This document shows, one piece after another, positions 31,902-40,948 of a stretch of DNA of 64,000 nt. The translations under genes and the position numbers were made by a program. Location of the stretch: contig JAGNKU010000006.1 in NCBI GenBank assembly GCA_017999985.1, positions 1 to 64,000 on the forward strand, read 5' to 3'. The stretch is from Phycisphaerae bacterium (lineage in GTDB: Bacteria; Planctomycetota; Phycisphaerae; UBA1845; Fen-1342). Under the pieces are notes generated by a model. It worked only from the letters and a program-made list of their open reading frames with translations, was not told the DNA's origin and made no database searches. Numbering within the stretch: the first letter of the stretch is position 1; every line of letters starts with the position of its first letter.

Positions 31902-33956
31902 CTAGGCCGAGGCCGCCTTCACATCCGCGTTCGCAAACAACCCGTTGGCACGCTCGTTCTCGATCCGGGGCGGCGGCGGTTCCAGGTGGAAGGCCGGCAC
32001 GATCTCCTTCAGCCGCTGTCGCGCTTCCTCGCGCGAGAGCGTGTCCGCATCCGCCACTAGCCGGTCGATGTCCCGGACGAGTGTGTCCCAGTCCGTGGGG
32101 ATGTTCTGCCAGATGCCGATCTTGGGGTGCGCCGTGCGCGACACGCCCTCGCCGTCGATCGCCAGTTCCTCGTAGAGCTTCTCACCCGGGCGCATGCCGC
32201 AGAACGCGATCTTGATGTCCACGTCCGGACGGAAGCCGGACAGCGTGATCATCTGCCGCGCGAGATCGACGATCTTGACCTGCTCGCCCATGTCGAGCAC
32301 GAAGATCTCGCCGCCCTGGCCCATCGATGCCGCCTGCAACACGAGCTGCGCGGCCTCCGGGATGGTCATGAAGTAGCGCACCATTTCCGGGTGCGTCACG
32401 GTCACCGGGCCGCCGCGCGCGATCTGCTCCTTGAAGATCGGAATCACGCTGCCGCTGCTGCCCAGCACGTTGCCGAACCGCACGGTGACGAACTGCGTCT
32501 CGGAGCGCGCGTCCAGCCCCTGGATGTACATCTCGGCCACGCGTTTCGAGCAGCCCATGATGCTCGTCGGGTTGACTGCCTTGTCCGTGGAGATCATCAC
32601 GAACTTCTCGCAGCCATACTCCGTCGCGGCATCGGCCACGGTGCGCGTGCCGCGCACGTTGTTCTTGATCGCCTCGCCCGGGTTGTGTTCCATCATCGGA
32701 ACGTGCTTGTGCGCGGCCGCGTGGAACACCGCGCTCGGGCGCTCGGTGGCAAAGACGTGCCGTATGCGGGCCCGGTCGCCGACGTCCGCGATGTACGGCA
32801 CTATGTCCGTGCGCTGAAACTGGCGCCGCAGCTCCTGGTCGATCGGGAACAACCCCGGCTCCGACCGCTCGATCAGCACCAGCCGCCGCGGCTCGAACCG
32901 CGCTATCTGCCGGCACATCTCGGACCCGATCGACCCGCCCGCGCCGGTCACCACCACCACGCGGCCGCGGATGAACTTGGCGATCTCATCGTCGTCCAGC
33001 TTGACCGGCACCCGCCCCAGCAAGTCGTTGATGTCAACGTCGCGGATTTCCTTCACCGAGGCCCGGCCCGCGATCAGGTCGGTCAGCGCCGGCAACGTCT
33101 TGAACCGCAGGTTCGTACCCTGGCACAACTCGACCACGCTGCGCAGCCGCGCGCGCGTCGCGGACGGAATCGCGATGAGGATTTCGTCCACCGCGTACTC
33201 GTCGCAGATCGCCTTGATGTTCCGGATCGGCCCGAGCACCTCGTACCCGTGGATCGACGTTCCCGCCTTGGTCTCGTCGTCGTCCACGAAGCCCACGACG
33301 CGGTAACGCGCGACCGGCATCCGCAGGATTTCGCGCACCACGTTCTCACCCGCGTCGCCCGCGCCCACGATCAGCAGCTTGGGCATCACGCCCTCCGTGG
33401 CCGGCCGCACCTCCTCGTGATACAGCCGCACCGCCAGCCGCCCGCCGCAGACCAGCGCGATCGTCCCCGCGAAATCCAGCACGAACACCGAATCCGGGAA
33501 TTTCTCGCCGAAGGGCTGAATCGGCAACCCGAGCGAGCTCGCGTTCTGCAGCCCATAGTACAGGATGAAAATGCCGAAGAAGCTCCACCAGGCCCCGCGC
33601 GCAATCGCGAACACGTCGCGCAGGCTGACATACCGCCATGCGGCCCGGTGCAGCCCGAACAGCACGAACACCGTCAGCTTGATCGCCAGCACCGGCACCA
33701 GCAGCGGCAGGCAGAAATCCGTCAGCCAGTCGAACACCCCCGGCTCGAAGGGCGGAACCTCGATGAACAGCGACTTGATCCACAGCAGTGGCCGTGACAG
33801 CGTGGGCGACTGCTTGAAGTTGTACGCCAGGCCGAACGCCAGGAACCAGGCGCACGCAAACAGAACCAGGTGCGCGGTGACACTCACCGGCACGCGGTGT
33901 CGCCCCAGCCACTCGAGCCAGGCCCCCTGCGCCAGCTTCTCCTCATCCCTGTGCAT
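31902..33956 (-). CDS. CapD/FlaA1-type nucleotide-sugar 4,6-dehydratase
   Basis: 684 residues. The N-terminal 200 residues hold four transmembrane helices (VTAHLVLFACAWFLAFGLA and others) and a first Rossmann domain (LLIVGAGDAGENVVREIL). The second Rossmann domain is the extended SDR dehydratase: VVVTGAGGSIGSEMCRQIA, then MISTDKAVNPTSIMGCSKR (catalytic segment of the FlaA1/PglF/WbpM class), PIFKEQIARGGPVTVTHPE and FGNVLGSSGSVIP. These enzymes convert UDP-GlcNAc to the 4-keto-6-deoxy sugar for surface glycans. It is membrane-bound and stands alone here. Confidence 0.92.
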   Translation of the reverse strand: MHRDEEKLAQGAWLEWLGRHRVPVSVTAHLVLFACAWFLAFGLAYNFKQSPTLSRPLLWIKSLFIEVPPFEPGVFDWLTDFCLPLLVPVLAIKLTVFVLFGLHRAAWRYVSLRDVFAIARGAWWSFFGIFILYYGLQNASSLGLPIQPFGEKFPDSVFVLDFAGTIALVCGGRLAVRLYHEEVRPATEGVMPKLLIVGAGDAGENVVREILRMPVARYRVVGFVDDDETKAGTSIHGYEVLGPIRNIKAICDEYAVDEILIAIPSATRARLRSVVELCQGTNLRFKTLPALTDLIAGRASVKEIRDVDINDLLGRVPVKLDDDEIAKFIRGRVVVVTGAGGSIGSEMCRQIARFEPRRLVLIERSEPGLFPIDQELRRQFQRTDIVPYIADVGDRARIRHVFATERPSAVFHAAAHKHVPMMEHNPGEAIKNNVRGTRTVADAATEYGCEKFVMISTDKAVNPTSIMGCSKRVAEMYIQGLDARSETQFVTVRFGNVLGSSGSVIPIFKEQIARGGPVTVTHPEMVRYFMTIPEAAQLVLQAASMGQGGEIFVLDMGEQVKIVDLARQMITLSGFRPDVDIKIAFCGMRPGEKLYEELAIDGEGVSRTAHPKIGIWQNIPTDWDTLVRDIDRLVADADTLSREEARQRLKEIVPAFHLEPPPPRIENERANGLFANADVKAASA

Positions 33957-34047
33957 ATCCCGTTCGCCGCGCGCGACCCGCGCGCCACATCTTATGACCG
34001 GTCGGCCGCGCGACGGCAGCGCGCCCTGCCGTGCCTCTGGTCGTCGC

Positions 34048-35181
34048 TCACGGCATCACGGCCCGCAGCGCCGCTGCGAAATTCAGCAGTTCGTCCGTCC
34101 GGCCCGGGTCGCGCATAGCCAACTGTTCCACCTGCCCCAGCGCTAGCTGCGCCGCACCTGAGTCCCCCAGCCGCCACGCGCAGTACGCCTGCAGCGCCTG
34201 GGCCGAGGGTGAACCTGGATTCAACTCGGCAATCCGCGCGTAGCGCCGCATTTGCATTTCGAGGAAGGCCGACCGCCCCGTGGCGGACGCGTCGCCGAAG
34301 TACGCATCGAACTCGCCCGGTGCGCCGGTGAACACGCTCTGCGCCCGGCGCAGCGCCGCCAGCAGGTCGTCCACCGCCTGCAGCGGTCGCTCCTGCTCCA
34401 AGGCCAGGTGCGCCATCAACAGCAACGGCACCGCGGTTTGGCGATCCAGCTCGCTGGCCATCCGTAAACGCTGCATGGCGCGCACGAGGTTCTCGTTGCA
34501 GTCCGTGCACCGCTCGAAACGCAGCGTCTCCGGATGGCGCATGTCTACCGTGGCCTGCTTGAAGAGCGCGATTCCCTCACGCTCCGCCTGCGCCGCGCGC
34601 TCCGCGGTGCGTTGCTCCAGTCGTTCCGCCACGGTGGTCGTCAGCGGCACCGCCGGCTCCGTCGGGACCGGGGTTAACCCCAGCAGGTTCTCGAACCGCG
34701 TCGCGGGCGCGCGCGGCGTATAGCGCGACGCGCTGAGCGCGGGCACGTACCCGATCGGCACGCCCGGCAGCGGAAGCTGCAGGCTCCGCGCGGCATCCAG
34801 GCCCGTGATCATCCCGAACTGCTGATCTCGGTTCGCAAACAGGTCGGCGTAAAACGTCCGCTGCGGCATTCCCATCGTCGCGCGCAGTCCCAGTCGGGCG
34901 GTCTGCAGAAGCCCCTGGTTCGCTGTGCTGTTCAGGTCACCCCGGGACGGCAGCCGGGGCTGCCCCAGGAGAGCCACGCTGGATTCACGCCGCGTGGCGC
35001 TGAGCGGCGCCAGAGGCGAACGCGTAAAATACCCGCCGAGCGACGTCGATGGCCCCTCGTCGGCCGGTCGCCGGATCAGGTTATCCAGTGTGCGCGCGCG
35101 CTGCGCCTGGGCGGATGCACCTGGAACGGTCGCCAGCACACCCAGTGCGCCCCCCACCCACAGCCAATACCACCAACGCAT
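34048..35181 (-). CDS. Exported TPR-like protein, unknown
   Basis: 377 residues. A signal peptide (WYWLWVGGALGVLATVPGASA) is followed by about 170 residues of low-complexity, Arg/Pro/Ser-rich sequence. A helical C-terminal half (ERLEQRTAERAAQAEREGIALFKQATVD, SAFLEMQMRRYARIAELNPGSPSAQALQAYCAWRLGDSGAAQLALGQ) has the spacing of tetratricopeptide repeats. No enzyme motif is present. A pair of direct repeats (AACCGGTCAA) lies just upstream of the start and may control it. Confidence 0.7.
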   Translation of the reverse strand: MRWWYWLWVGGALGVLATVPGASAQAQRARTLDNLIRRPADEGPSTSLGGYFTRSPLAPLSATRRESSVALLGQPRLPSRGDLNSTANQGLLQTARLGLRATMGMPQRTFYADLFANRDQQFGMITGLDAARSLQLPLPGVPIGYVPALSASRYTPRAPATRFENLLGLTPVPTEPAVPLTTTVAERLEQRTAERAAQAEREGIALFKQATVDMRHPETLRFERCTDCNENLVRAMQRLRMASELDRQTAVPLLLMAHLALEQERPLQAVDDLLAALRRAQSVFTGAPGEFDAYFGDASATGRSAFLEMQMRRYARIAELNPGSPSAQALQAYCAWRLGDSGAAQLALGQVEQLAMRDPGRTDELLNFAAALRAVMP

Positions 35182-35685
35182 TCGAGTGACCTCAAACCGG
35201 TCAAACGTTCCAACCGGTCAATAGTACCATCGGCGTCCTGTCCGTAAAACGTCTACTTACGTCATTTGCGCGCTAAGATTCAGCCCGCCTGCAACTTCCG
35301 TAAACGTCCCAGCGTTTGGTACGTCCGCCGGCGCACGCCGTTCGCCCGGCAATGCAACCCGTGCCATCCACCATGTCGACCGCTCCAACCACACACTTGC
35401 GGTCCGCAACCTTTCGCGCACACCTAGTTATCGGCATCCAGTGGTCCGATCGCCCACCGGCCCCGAGTCGTCCCAAGGGCATGCGTAGTGTAAACGCCCA
35501 ATGCTTCAGGAAGCGCGTTCGGGAGCGATCCCGACCTGCGCGGCCTCCGGCAGTCTAATGCCGAGCGGCCACCGCGCCTACCCTTGGAATTACCACGCGT
35601 TCGAGATACCCTGCGGCAGCGGGCCGACGCCCTGCGACCGGCCTCTTCTCCTCCGCGCCGGACGTAACGCTCCAAGGAGCCTGAC
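35182..35685. other. 504-bp divergent intergenic region
   Basis: No gene is seen on either strand. It holds the direct-repeat pair at 35195-35221 near the TPR-like gene and a good ribosome-binding site (CCAAGGAGCC) just before the DAHP synthase start; nothing else is recognisable. Confidence 0.5.
35195..35221 (-). promoter_or_regulatory. AACCGGTCAA direct repeats (operator candidate)
   Basis: The 10-mer AACCGGTCAA occurs at 35195-35204 and 35212-35221, 17 nt apart. Read on the minus strand it is TTGACCGGTT twice, ending about 14 nt before the start codon of the gene at 34048-35181. Tandem 10-mers at this spacing fit a response-regulator or repressor site (inference). Confidence 0.5.
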
Positions 35686-36699
35686 ATGCTGGTCGTGATG
35701 AACGCCAATGCCACGCCCGCCGAAGTGGCAGCGGTCGCCGACAAGATCCGCGCGCTGGGCTACGCCCCGCACGTCATCCCCGGACCCACGCGGACCGCCA
35801 TCGGCATTACCGGCAATCGCGGGCCGGAGGGCCGCGAGGCCCTGCTGCTGATGCCCGGCGTCCAGGATGTGGTACGCGTTACCGCGGGCTACAAGCTCGT
35901 GTCGCGCGAGACGCACCCGGACAGCAGCGTTTTCCCCATCGCCAGCACGCGTGTGGGCGACGGCTTCACCATCATCGCGGGCCCCTGCTCCGTCGAGAAC
36001 GAGAAGATGATCATCGAGACGGCGCAGTTCATGGTCGGCCTCGGCGTAAAGCTGATGCGGGCCGGCGCATACAAGCCGCGCACGAGCCCATACGCCTTCC
36101 AGGGCCTGGGCAAGGAGGGGCTGCGGATTCTGGCCAAGGCGCGCGCCGAGACCGGCATCGGCGTCGTGACCGAGGTGCTCGACACGGAGAACGTCACGGC
36201 CATCGAAGAGGTCGCCGACGTGCTCCAGGTCGGTACGCGCAACATGCAAAACTACGCCCTGCTCCGCCGTCTTTCGACCACGTCGAAGCCCGTGCTGCTG
36301 AAGCGCGGCATGGCGGCCACCGTCGAGGAGTGGCTGCTGGCGGCAGAGTACATCATGAGCGGTGGCAACCGGCAGGTGTTGCTCTGTGAGCGCGGTGTGC
36401 GGACCTTCGCCGACCACACGCGCAACACGCTCGACCTCTCGATCATCCCGGTCGTGAAGCACCTGTCGCACCTGCCCGTCATCATCGACCCCAGCCACGG
36501 CACCGGCCGTGCCGAGTTTGTGCCGGCGATGTCGCGGGCCGCGCTGGCCGCCGGCGCGGACGGCCTGATCGTCGAGGTGCACCCCAACCCGCGGAGCGCG
36601 TTGTCCGACGGGCAGCAATCACTGGATTTCCCGACCTTCACCAACCTGCTCGCGTCGCTGCACCCGCTGGCGGACGTGTTGAAGGTCGCGGTGTTGTGA
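35686..36699 (+). CDS. aroF: DAHP synthase (3-deoxy-7-phosphoheptulonate synthase), type I-beta
   Basis: 337 residues. Residues 1-75 form the ferredoxin-like regulatory domain of Thermotoga-type enzymes, followed by the catalytic barrel: FTIIAGPCSVENEK (94-107), KLMRAGAYKPRTSPYAFQGLG, VLQVGTRNMQNYALL, VLLKRGMAAT and PVIIDPSHGTGRAEFVP. It condenses PEP and erythrose 4-phosphate, the first shikimate-pathway step; the N-terminal domain binds Tyr or Phe for feedback control in this class. AAGGAG lies at good spacing before the ATG. Confidence 0.95.
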   Translation: MLVVMNANATPAEVAAVADKIRALGYAPHVIPGPTRTAIGITGNRGPEGREALLLMPGVQDVVRVTAGYKLVSRETHPDSSVFPIASTRVGDGFTIIAGPCSVENEKMIIETAQFMVGLGVKLMRAGAYKPRTSPYAFQGLGKEGLRILAKARAETGIGVVTEVLDTENVTAIEEVADVLQVGTRNMQNYALLRRLSTTSKPVLLKRGMAATVEEWLLAAEYIMSGGNRQVLLCERGVRTFADHTRNTLDLSIIPVVKHLSHLPVIIDPSHGTGRAEFVPAMSRAALAAGADGLIVEVHPNPRSALSDGQQSLDFPTFTNLLASLHPLADVLKVAVL

Positions 36700-36767
36700 G
36701 ACTGGGGGACCGGCCGCCGGTCGGTCGAACGGGCTCGCAGTGGCCGCCCGACGGATCGATGGAGGTT

Positions 36768-38846
36768 CTACGTCTTGGCCACGGTCGGCGCGGCCGCGGC
36801 CGGCTCGGCGGTCTGCACCGACTGCCACAGGATCTCCGCAATGTCGAGCTGTGCCACGCCCTCGAGCCCCTGGTCCGCCAGGCCGTCCGTCAGCATCGTC
36901 TTGCAGAACGGGCACGCCGAAGCGATCGTGCATTCCTTGCCGCCGCTGGGCAGGACCGTGAGCAACTGCCGCACCCGCGTGTGATTCACCCGCGCGGCCC
37001 CCTGCTCCTCTTCCTTCCACATCTGCGCCCCGCCCGCCCCGCAGCACATCCCGCGATCGCGGCTCTGCTCGGCCTCCGCCAGCCGTATGCCGGGGACTGC
37101 GGCCAACACGTCGCGCGGCGGCTCATAGATCTCATTGTGCCGGCCGAGATAGCAGGCGTCGTGATACGTGACATGCGCGTCGACGCGCTGCCGCGGCTGC
37201 AGCCGCCCCGCGCGGACCAGTTCGGCCAACAGCTCGCTGTGATGGATCAGCGCGTAACGCCCGCCGAAATCGGGATACTCGTTCTTCAGCGTGTTGTAGC
37301 AGTGCGGACAGGTGGTCACGATCTTGCGGACGTTGTAGCGGTTGAGTGTTTCGACGTTCGCCTGCGCGAGCATCTGGAACAGGAACTCGTTCCCCGCCCG
37401 GCGGGCCGGGTCGCCGTTGCATTGTTCCTCCGGCCCGAGGATCGCGAAGCTGACGCCGGCTGTCTTGAGCAGTTGCGCGAACGCCCGCGCGATCTTCCGC
37501 GAGCGATCGTCGAACGACGCCGCGCAGCCGACCCAGTACAGGTACTCCACGTCGGACTTCTCGGCCATCAACGGCACGTCCAGCCCTGCGGCCCACTCGG
37601 CGCGCTGCTCATTCGGATAGCTGTACGGGTTGCCGACCGTCTCAAGCCCTTTGAAGGCGGTCTGAAGCTGCTCCGGGAACTCGCCGCGCTCCATGACCAG
37701 GTGCCGGCGCAGGTCGACGATCTTGTCGATGTAGGTGATGAAGACCGGGCATTCCTCCTCACACGCTGCGCAGCTCGTGCACGCCCAGAGCACCTCCGGA
37801 TTCACGGTCGCGGGCACCAGCAGCGTTTGCTCCTCGGTTGGCGCAGCCTCACCAGCGCCCTCGACTTTGGGCACCGCACCGGCCGCGAGCAGCTCCTCCT
37901 GGTGTTCATACATGTAGTCGCGCAGGCCGGTCGTCAGGTGCTTGGGCGACAGCAGCTTGCCGGTCTTCGTCGCCGGGCACTGGTCCGAGCAGCGCCCGCA
38001 TTCGGTGCACGTGTAGAAGTCCAGCACGTCCTTCCAACTGAAGTCCTGCACGCGCTTGACGCCCAGCGTCTCCTCCCGCTCCAGCCGACCCTCGATGTCC
38101 GCGAGCGGGGCGAGCCGGCCGCGCGGCGTGAGCTGGCGGCAAAACACGTTCGGGATGACCGTCAGGACGTGGAAGTGCTTCCCATACGGCAGCAGGTTCA
38201 GGAACAGCAACACGAGCGCGGAGTGCGTCCAGAACCCAACGTGAAACAGCACGTGCTGGGCCTCGCTGGGCAGCGGCGCGAGCACCTTCGCGGTCAGTGA
38301 GGCAAACGGCATCACGGCGGCGAACTTCCCGCCGTGTTGCTGATTGATCTCCACGCCCTCGTACACCAGGTCGGCGATCATCATCGTGAAGATGATGCCG
38401 AGGATCAGCAGGCCCTCGAAGTTGAGCGTCAGCCGCTTCAGCCGCGCGATCAGCCGGTTGTAGAAGAACACCAGCACGCCGAGGATGACCAGCACCGTGA
38501 AGATGTCGCGCAGGAAGGCATAAATCATACCGAGCGGCTGATCGAGGCCAAACACCCAGAAGTCGAAGTCGCGCACATACCCGCGGCCCCACAGGATCAG
38601 CGAGTTCAGCAGCAAGACCATGAACCCGAAGAAGACGATGATGTGCGCCCAGCCGGCGGCAAAATAGCGCGGCATGCGCTTCTGCACGAAGACGTATTCG
38701 AGCACGGCCCCGATGCGCCGCCCGATCTGATCGGCCCGGTTCTCGGGTCGCTTGGCCACCAGCATCAATCGCCAGCGTTTGCTGGCGGAATACGCGAACG
38801 CGGCCAGCGTGACCGCCAGCAGGATCGTCATTCCGACAGGACTCAT
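36768..38846 (-). CDS. Membrane Fe-S oxidoreductase (HdrD/GlpC-like with CCG domains)
   Basis: 692 residues. The N-terminal ~270 have about six transmembrane helices of the NarI/cytochrome-b type. Two [4Fe-4S] ferredoxin motifs follow (CTECGRCSDQCPATKTGK and CTSCAACEEECPV), then two CCG cysteine-rich domains (CPHCYNTLKNEYP, YHDACYLGRHNEIY, CCGAGGAQMW, ACPFCKTML). This layout is seen in oxidoreductases that pass electrons from ETF or similar donors to menaquinone. The ATG has GAGGTG 5 nt upstream. No ETF genes are in the window. Confidence 0.88.
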   Translation of the reverse strand: MSPVGMTILLAVTLAAFAYSASKRWRLMLVAKRPENRADQIGRRIGAVLEYVFVQKRMPRYFAAGWAHIIVFFGFMVLLLNSLILWGRGYVRDFDFWVFGLDQPLGMIYAFLRDIFTVLVILGVLVFFYNRLIARLKRLTLNFEGLLILGIIFTMMIADLVYEGVEINQQHGGKFAAVMPFASLTAKVLAPLPSEAQHVLFHVGFWTHSALVLLFLNLLPYGKHFHVLTVIPNVFCRQLTPRGRLAPLADIEGRLEREETLGVKRVQDFSWKDVLDFYTCTECGRCSDQCPATKTGKLLSPKHLTTGLRDYMYEHQEELLAAGAVPKVEGAGEAAPTEEQTLLVPATVNPEVLWACTSCAACEEECPVFITYIDKIVDLRRHLVMERGEFPEQLQTAFKGLETVGNPYSYPNEQRAEWAAGLDVPLMAEKSDVEYLYWVGCAASFDDRSRKIARAFAQLLKTAGVSFAILGPEEQCNGDPARRAGNEFLFQMLAQANVETLNRYNVRKIVTTCPHCYNTLKNEYPDFGGRYALIHHSELLAELVRAGRLQPRQRVDAHVTYHDACYLGRHNEIYEPPRDVLAAVPGIRLAEAEQSRDRGMCCGAGGAQMWKEEEQGAARVNHTRVRQLLTVLPSGGKECTIASACPFCKTMLTDGLADQGLEGVAQLDIAEILWQSVQTAEPAAAAPTVAKT

Positions 38847-38883
38847 GCCGCACCTCGCTCAGCCGGATGGGTGAAGGACGGGC

Positions 38884-38889
38884 ATTGTA
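38884..38889 (-). promoter_or_regulatory. -10 box of the Fe-S oxidoreductase gene
   Basis: Minus-strand TACAAT about 38 nt before the start, giving a normal leader. Confidence 0.4.
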
Positions 38890-38954
38890 GCGGGCGGGCA
38901 AGTCGTTGCGAATGGGGCGGCAATTCACCCGTCGGGTGGCCGGACCTCTGGCTG

Positions 38955-39051
38955 GGCGGTACGAGCACCATGCTGGGTGGTACGGGCATCTTGCCGGGTG
39001 GTACGGGCATCTTACCCGTTCTTCCAGCGGGCGAGACGCCCGTACCACCTG
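38955..39051. repeat. GGTAYGGGC inverted-repeat cluster, copy 2
   Basis: Three forward units (GGTACGAGCACCATGC, GGTACGGGCATCTTGCC, GGTACGGGCATCTTACCC), then GTTCTTCC, then an inverted unit GGGCGAGACGCCCGTACCACC. It can form a long imperfect hairpin. Same family and layout as 19805-19895; it fills the gap after rsmE. Confidence 0.78.
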
Positions 39052-39054
39052 GTC

Positions 39055-39798
39055 TCAGCTCGCCAGGGTCACCCCTGCCCATTGCGCGGCCGCAGCCAGC
39101 GCCGCCGTCTCGACCCGCAGAACGTGTTCCGTCAGACGCACGATCTCGCCGCCCGCGGCCCGCACCGCAGCGACCTCGACGGCCGCCAGTCCGCCTTCCG
39201 GCCCGATCACAACGGCCAGGTCCGCGGCCGCGCGGCCGCGCGTCACCAGCCACTGCACGAATGTCAGTGCGGATCCATCAAGATGTGCCGCCACGAGCGC
39301 GCCGCGCTGGGCCGCCAACACATCGGCCAACGTGACCCCCGCCGTGATCTCGGGCAACCACGCCCGCCGGCATTGCTTGCAGGCCGCGAGCGCCGTGCGA
39401 CCGAGGCGGGTCGCGTGCGCCGCCCCGGTGTGCACGACCGAATGCTCGAACTCCGCCAGCACCAGCCGCGTCACGCCCAACTCGGTGGCCTTCTCCGCCA
39501 GCCATTCCAGCCGCGCGCCCTTGCAGCCCGCGACGATCAGCGTGAGCGTCCGCGCCGGCAGTGGCACCGCGTCGATCGCGTCGATGTTGACGATCGCCTG
39601 TCGCGCTGCCTTCCGGCCGCGTCCGGTCGCCGCATCGCCACGCAGCGTCCCGTGCCCCACGTGCCCGCGGCCGTCGAAGAGTGTGGTCGCATCGCCTGCG
39701 GACAAACGCAGGCTCTTCAGCGCATGCTCGGCTTCGGCACCGTCCAGCATGACTTCGCCGGCGTGAACATCCGGACAATAGAACCAGGGTGCGACCAT
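39055..39798 (-). CDS. rsmE: 16S rRNA (uracil1498-N3)-methyltransferase RsmE
   Basis: 247 residues, normal length. The RsmE/SPOUT pattern includes LIVAGCKGARLEWLAEKATELGV, the knot segment AVVIGPEGGLAAVEV, and VRLTEHVLRVETAALAAAAQW (the LG.RILR.ETA-type SAM-binding motif). It methylates U1498 of 16S rRNA. The ATG at 39798 has a TATAAT only 6 nt upstream and no ribosome-binding site, so the message is probably leaderless. It lies 7 nt after the cysteine desulfurase gene. Confidence 0.93.
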   Translation of the reverse strand: MVAPWFYCPDVHAGEVMLDGAEAEHALKSLRLSAGDATTLFDGRGHVGHGTLRGDAATGRGRKAARQAIVNIDAIDAVPLPARTLTLIVAGCKGARLEWLAEKATELGVTRLVLAEFEHSVVHTGAAHATRLGRTALAACKQCRRAWLPEITAGVTLADVLAAQRGALVAAHLDGSALTFVQWLVTRGRAAADLAVVIGPEGGLAAVEVAAVRAAGGEIVRLTEHVLRVETAALAAAAQWAGVTLAS

Positions 39799-39804
39799 GC
39801 GGCC

Positions 39805-39810
39805 ATTATA
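39805..39810 (-). promoter_or_regulatory. TATAAT abutting rsmE start
   Basis: Minus-strand TATAAT with 6 nt to the rsmE ATG and overlapping the last codons of the cysteine desulfurase gene. Predicts a leaderless internal promoter. Confidence 0.45.
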
Positions 39811-40948
39811 GAGCGGCGACCTTGCGTAGCGCGCCCGGCAGAATCTGGAATAGCCGGTCGAGGTCGGCGTCCGTGTTGAACCGCCCGAGCGAGAAGCGCA
39901 CCTCGCCGAGCGCGATCGGGGCCGGGATGCCCATCGCCTTCAGCACGTGCGACGGTTTCTGCGAGCCGCTCGCGCACGCCGCCCCGCCCGACGCACAGAT
40001 GCCGACGTCGCTCAACAACATCAACAGCGCCTCGGACGCAACGCCCTCAAAGCACACCAGCGTTGTATTCGGCAGTCGCTCCGCACCGCCGCCGATGATG
40101 TGTGCGTTGGCGAACTGCCGCCGCAACTCTGCTTCGAGTCGCGTACGCAGGGCCGCGATGCGCGTTCGCTCAACCGCGCCCTCGTTTTGCAGAATCTGGC
40201 ACGCCACGCCCAGGCCGACGATCCCCGGCGCGTTCAGCGTCCCGCCCCGCCGCTGTCGTTCCTGTGAACCGCCGGTCTGCCAGGCCCGAAATGGCGTGCC
40301 GCGCCGCACGTAAAGCGCACCGACGCCCTTTGGGCCGTAGATCTTGTGGCTACTGAGCGACAGTAGCGCCACGCCCAGTTCGTCCACGCTCACCGGCATC
40401 TTGCCCAGCGCGTTCACCGCGTCCGTATGCACCGGCACGCCGCGCGACTGTGCAATCTGACAGACTTCCCGCAACGGCAAGATCACGCCGGTCTCGTTGT
40501 TTGCCAGCATGACCGAGATCAGCGCCGTGTCGGAACGAATCGCGGCCTCCAGCGCCGCCAGATCGAGCCGCCCCTCACGATCCACACCGATGCGCGTGAC
40601 CGTGACGCCCTCGTACTCCAGCCGCTCGGCGGTCTCCAGCACGGCATGATGCTCGACCGCGGAGACGATCAGGTGGCGCTTGGCGGGATCCGCCGCCAGC
40701 ACGCCGCGCAGCGCCGTGTTGTCCGCTTCCGTCCCGCCGCTGGTAAAGACGATCTCGCTGTCGCGCGCGCCGATCAACCCAGCGACACGCGTCCGTGCTT
40801 CTTCGATCTCGCCGGCAACCTGCGCCCCGAAGTGGTGCCCGCTCGACGGGTTACCCCAGCGCTCGGTCAGCAGCGGCAGCATGGCCTGCACGACGCGCTC
40901 GTCCGGCCGGGTCGTCGCGTTGTTGTCCAGGTAGGTGATTGTGCTCAT
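39806..40948 (-). CDS. Cysteine desulfurase (NifS/IscS family)
   Basis: 380 residues. TYLDNNATTRPDERVVQAML is the N-terminal signature. PLP is held by the Lys in SLSSHKIYGPKG, and the catalytic Cys is in the loop GICASGGAACASGSQKPSHVL, the short-loop NifS/IscS pattern (GSACxS-type). It supplies sulfur for Fe-S clusters or tRNA thiolation. No IscU or SufU partner is in the window. Its ATG overlaps the stop of the prepilin-like gene by 4 nt (ATGA). Confidence 0.93.
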   Translation of the reverse strand: MSTITYLDNNATTRPDERVVQAMLPLLTERWGNPSSGHHFGAQVAGEIEEARTRVAGLIGARDSEIVFTSGGTEADNTALRGVLAADPAKRHLIVSAVEHHAVLETAERLEYEGVTVTRIGVDREGRLDLAALEAAIRSDTALISVMLANNETGVILPLREVCQIAQSRGVPVHTDAVNALGKMPVSVDELGVALLSLSSHKIYGPKGVGALYVRRGTPFRAWQTGGSQERQRRGGTLNAPGIVGLGVACQILQNEGAVERTRIAALRTRLEAELRRQFANAHIIGGGAERLPNTTLVCFEGVASEALLMLLSDVGICASGGAACASGSQKPSHVLKAMGIPAPIALGEVRFSLGRFNTDADLDRLFQILPGALRKVAAL

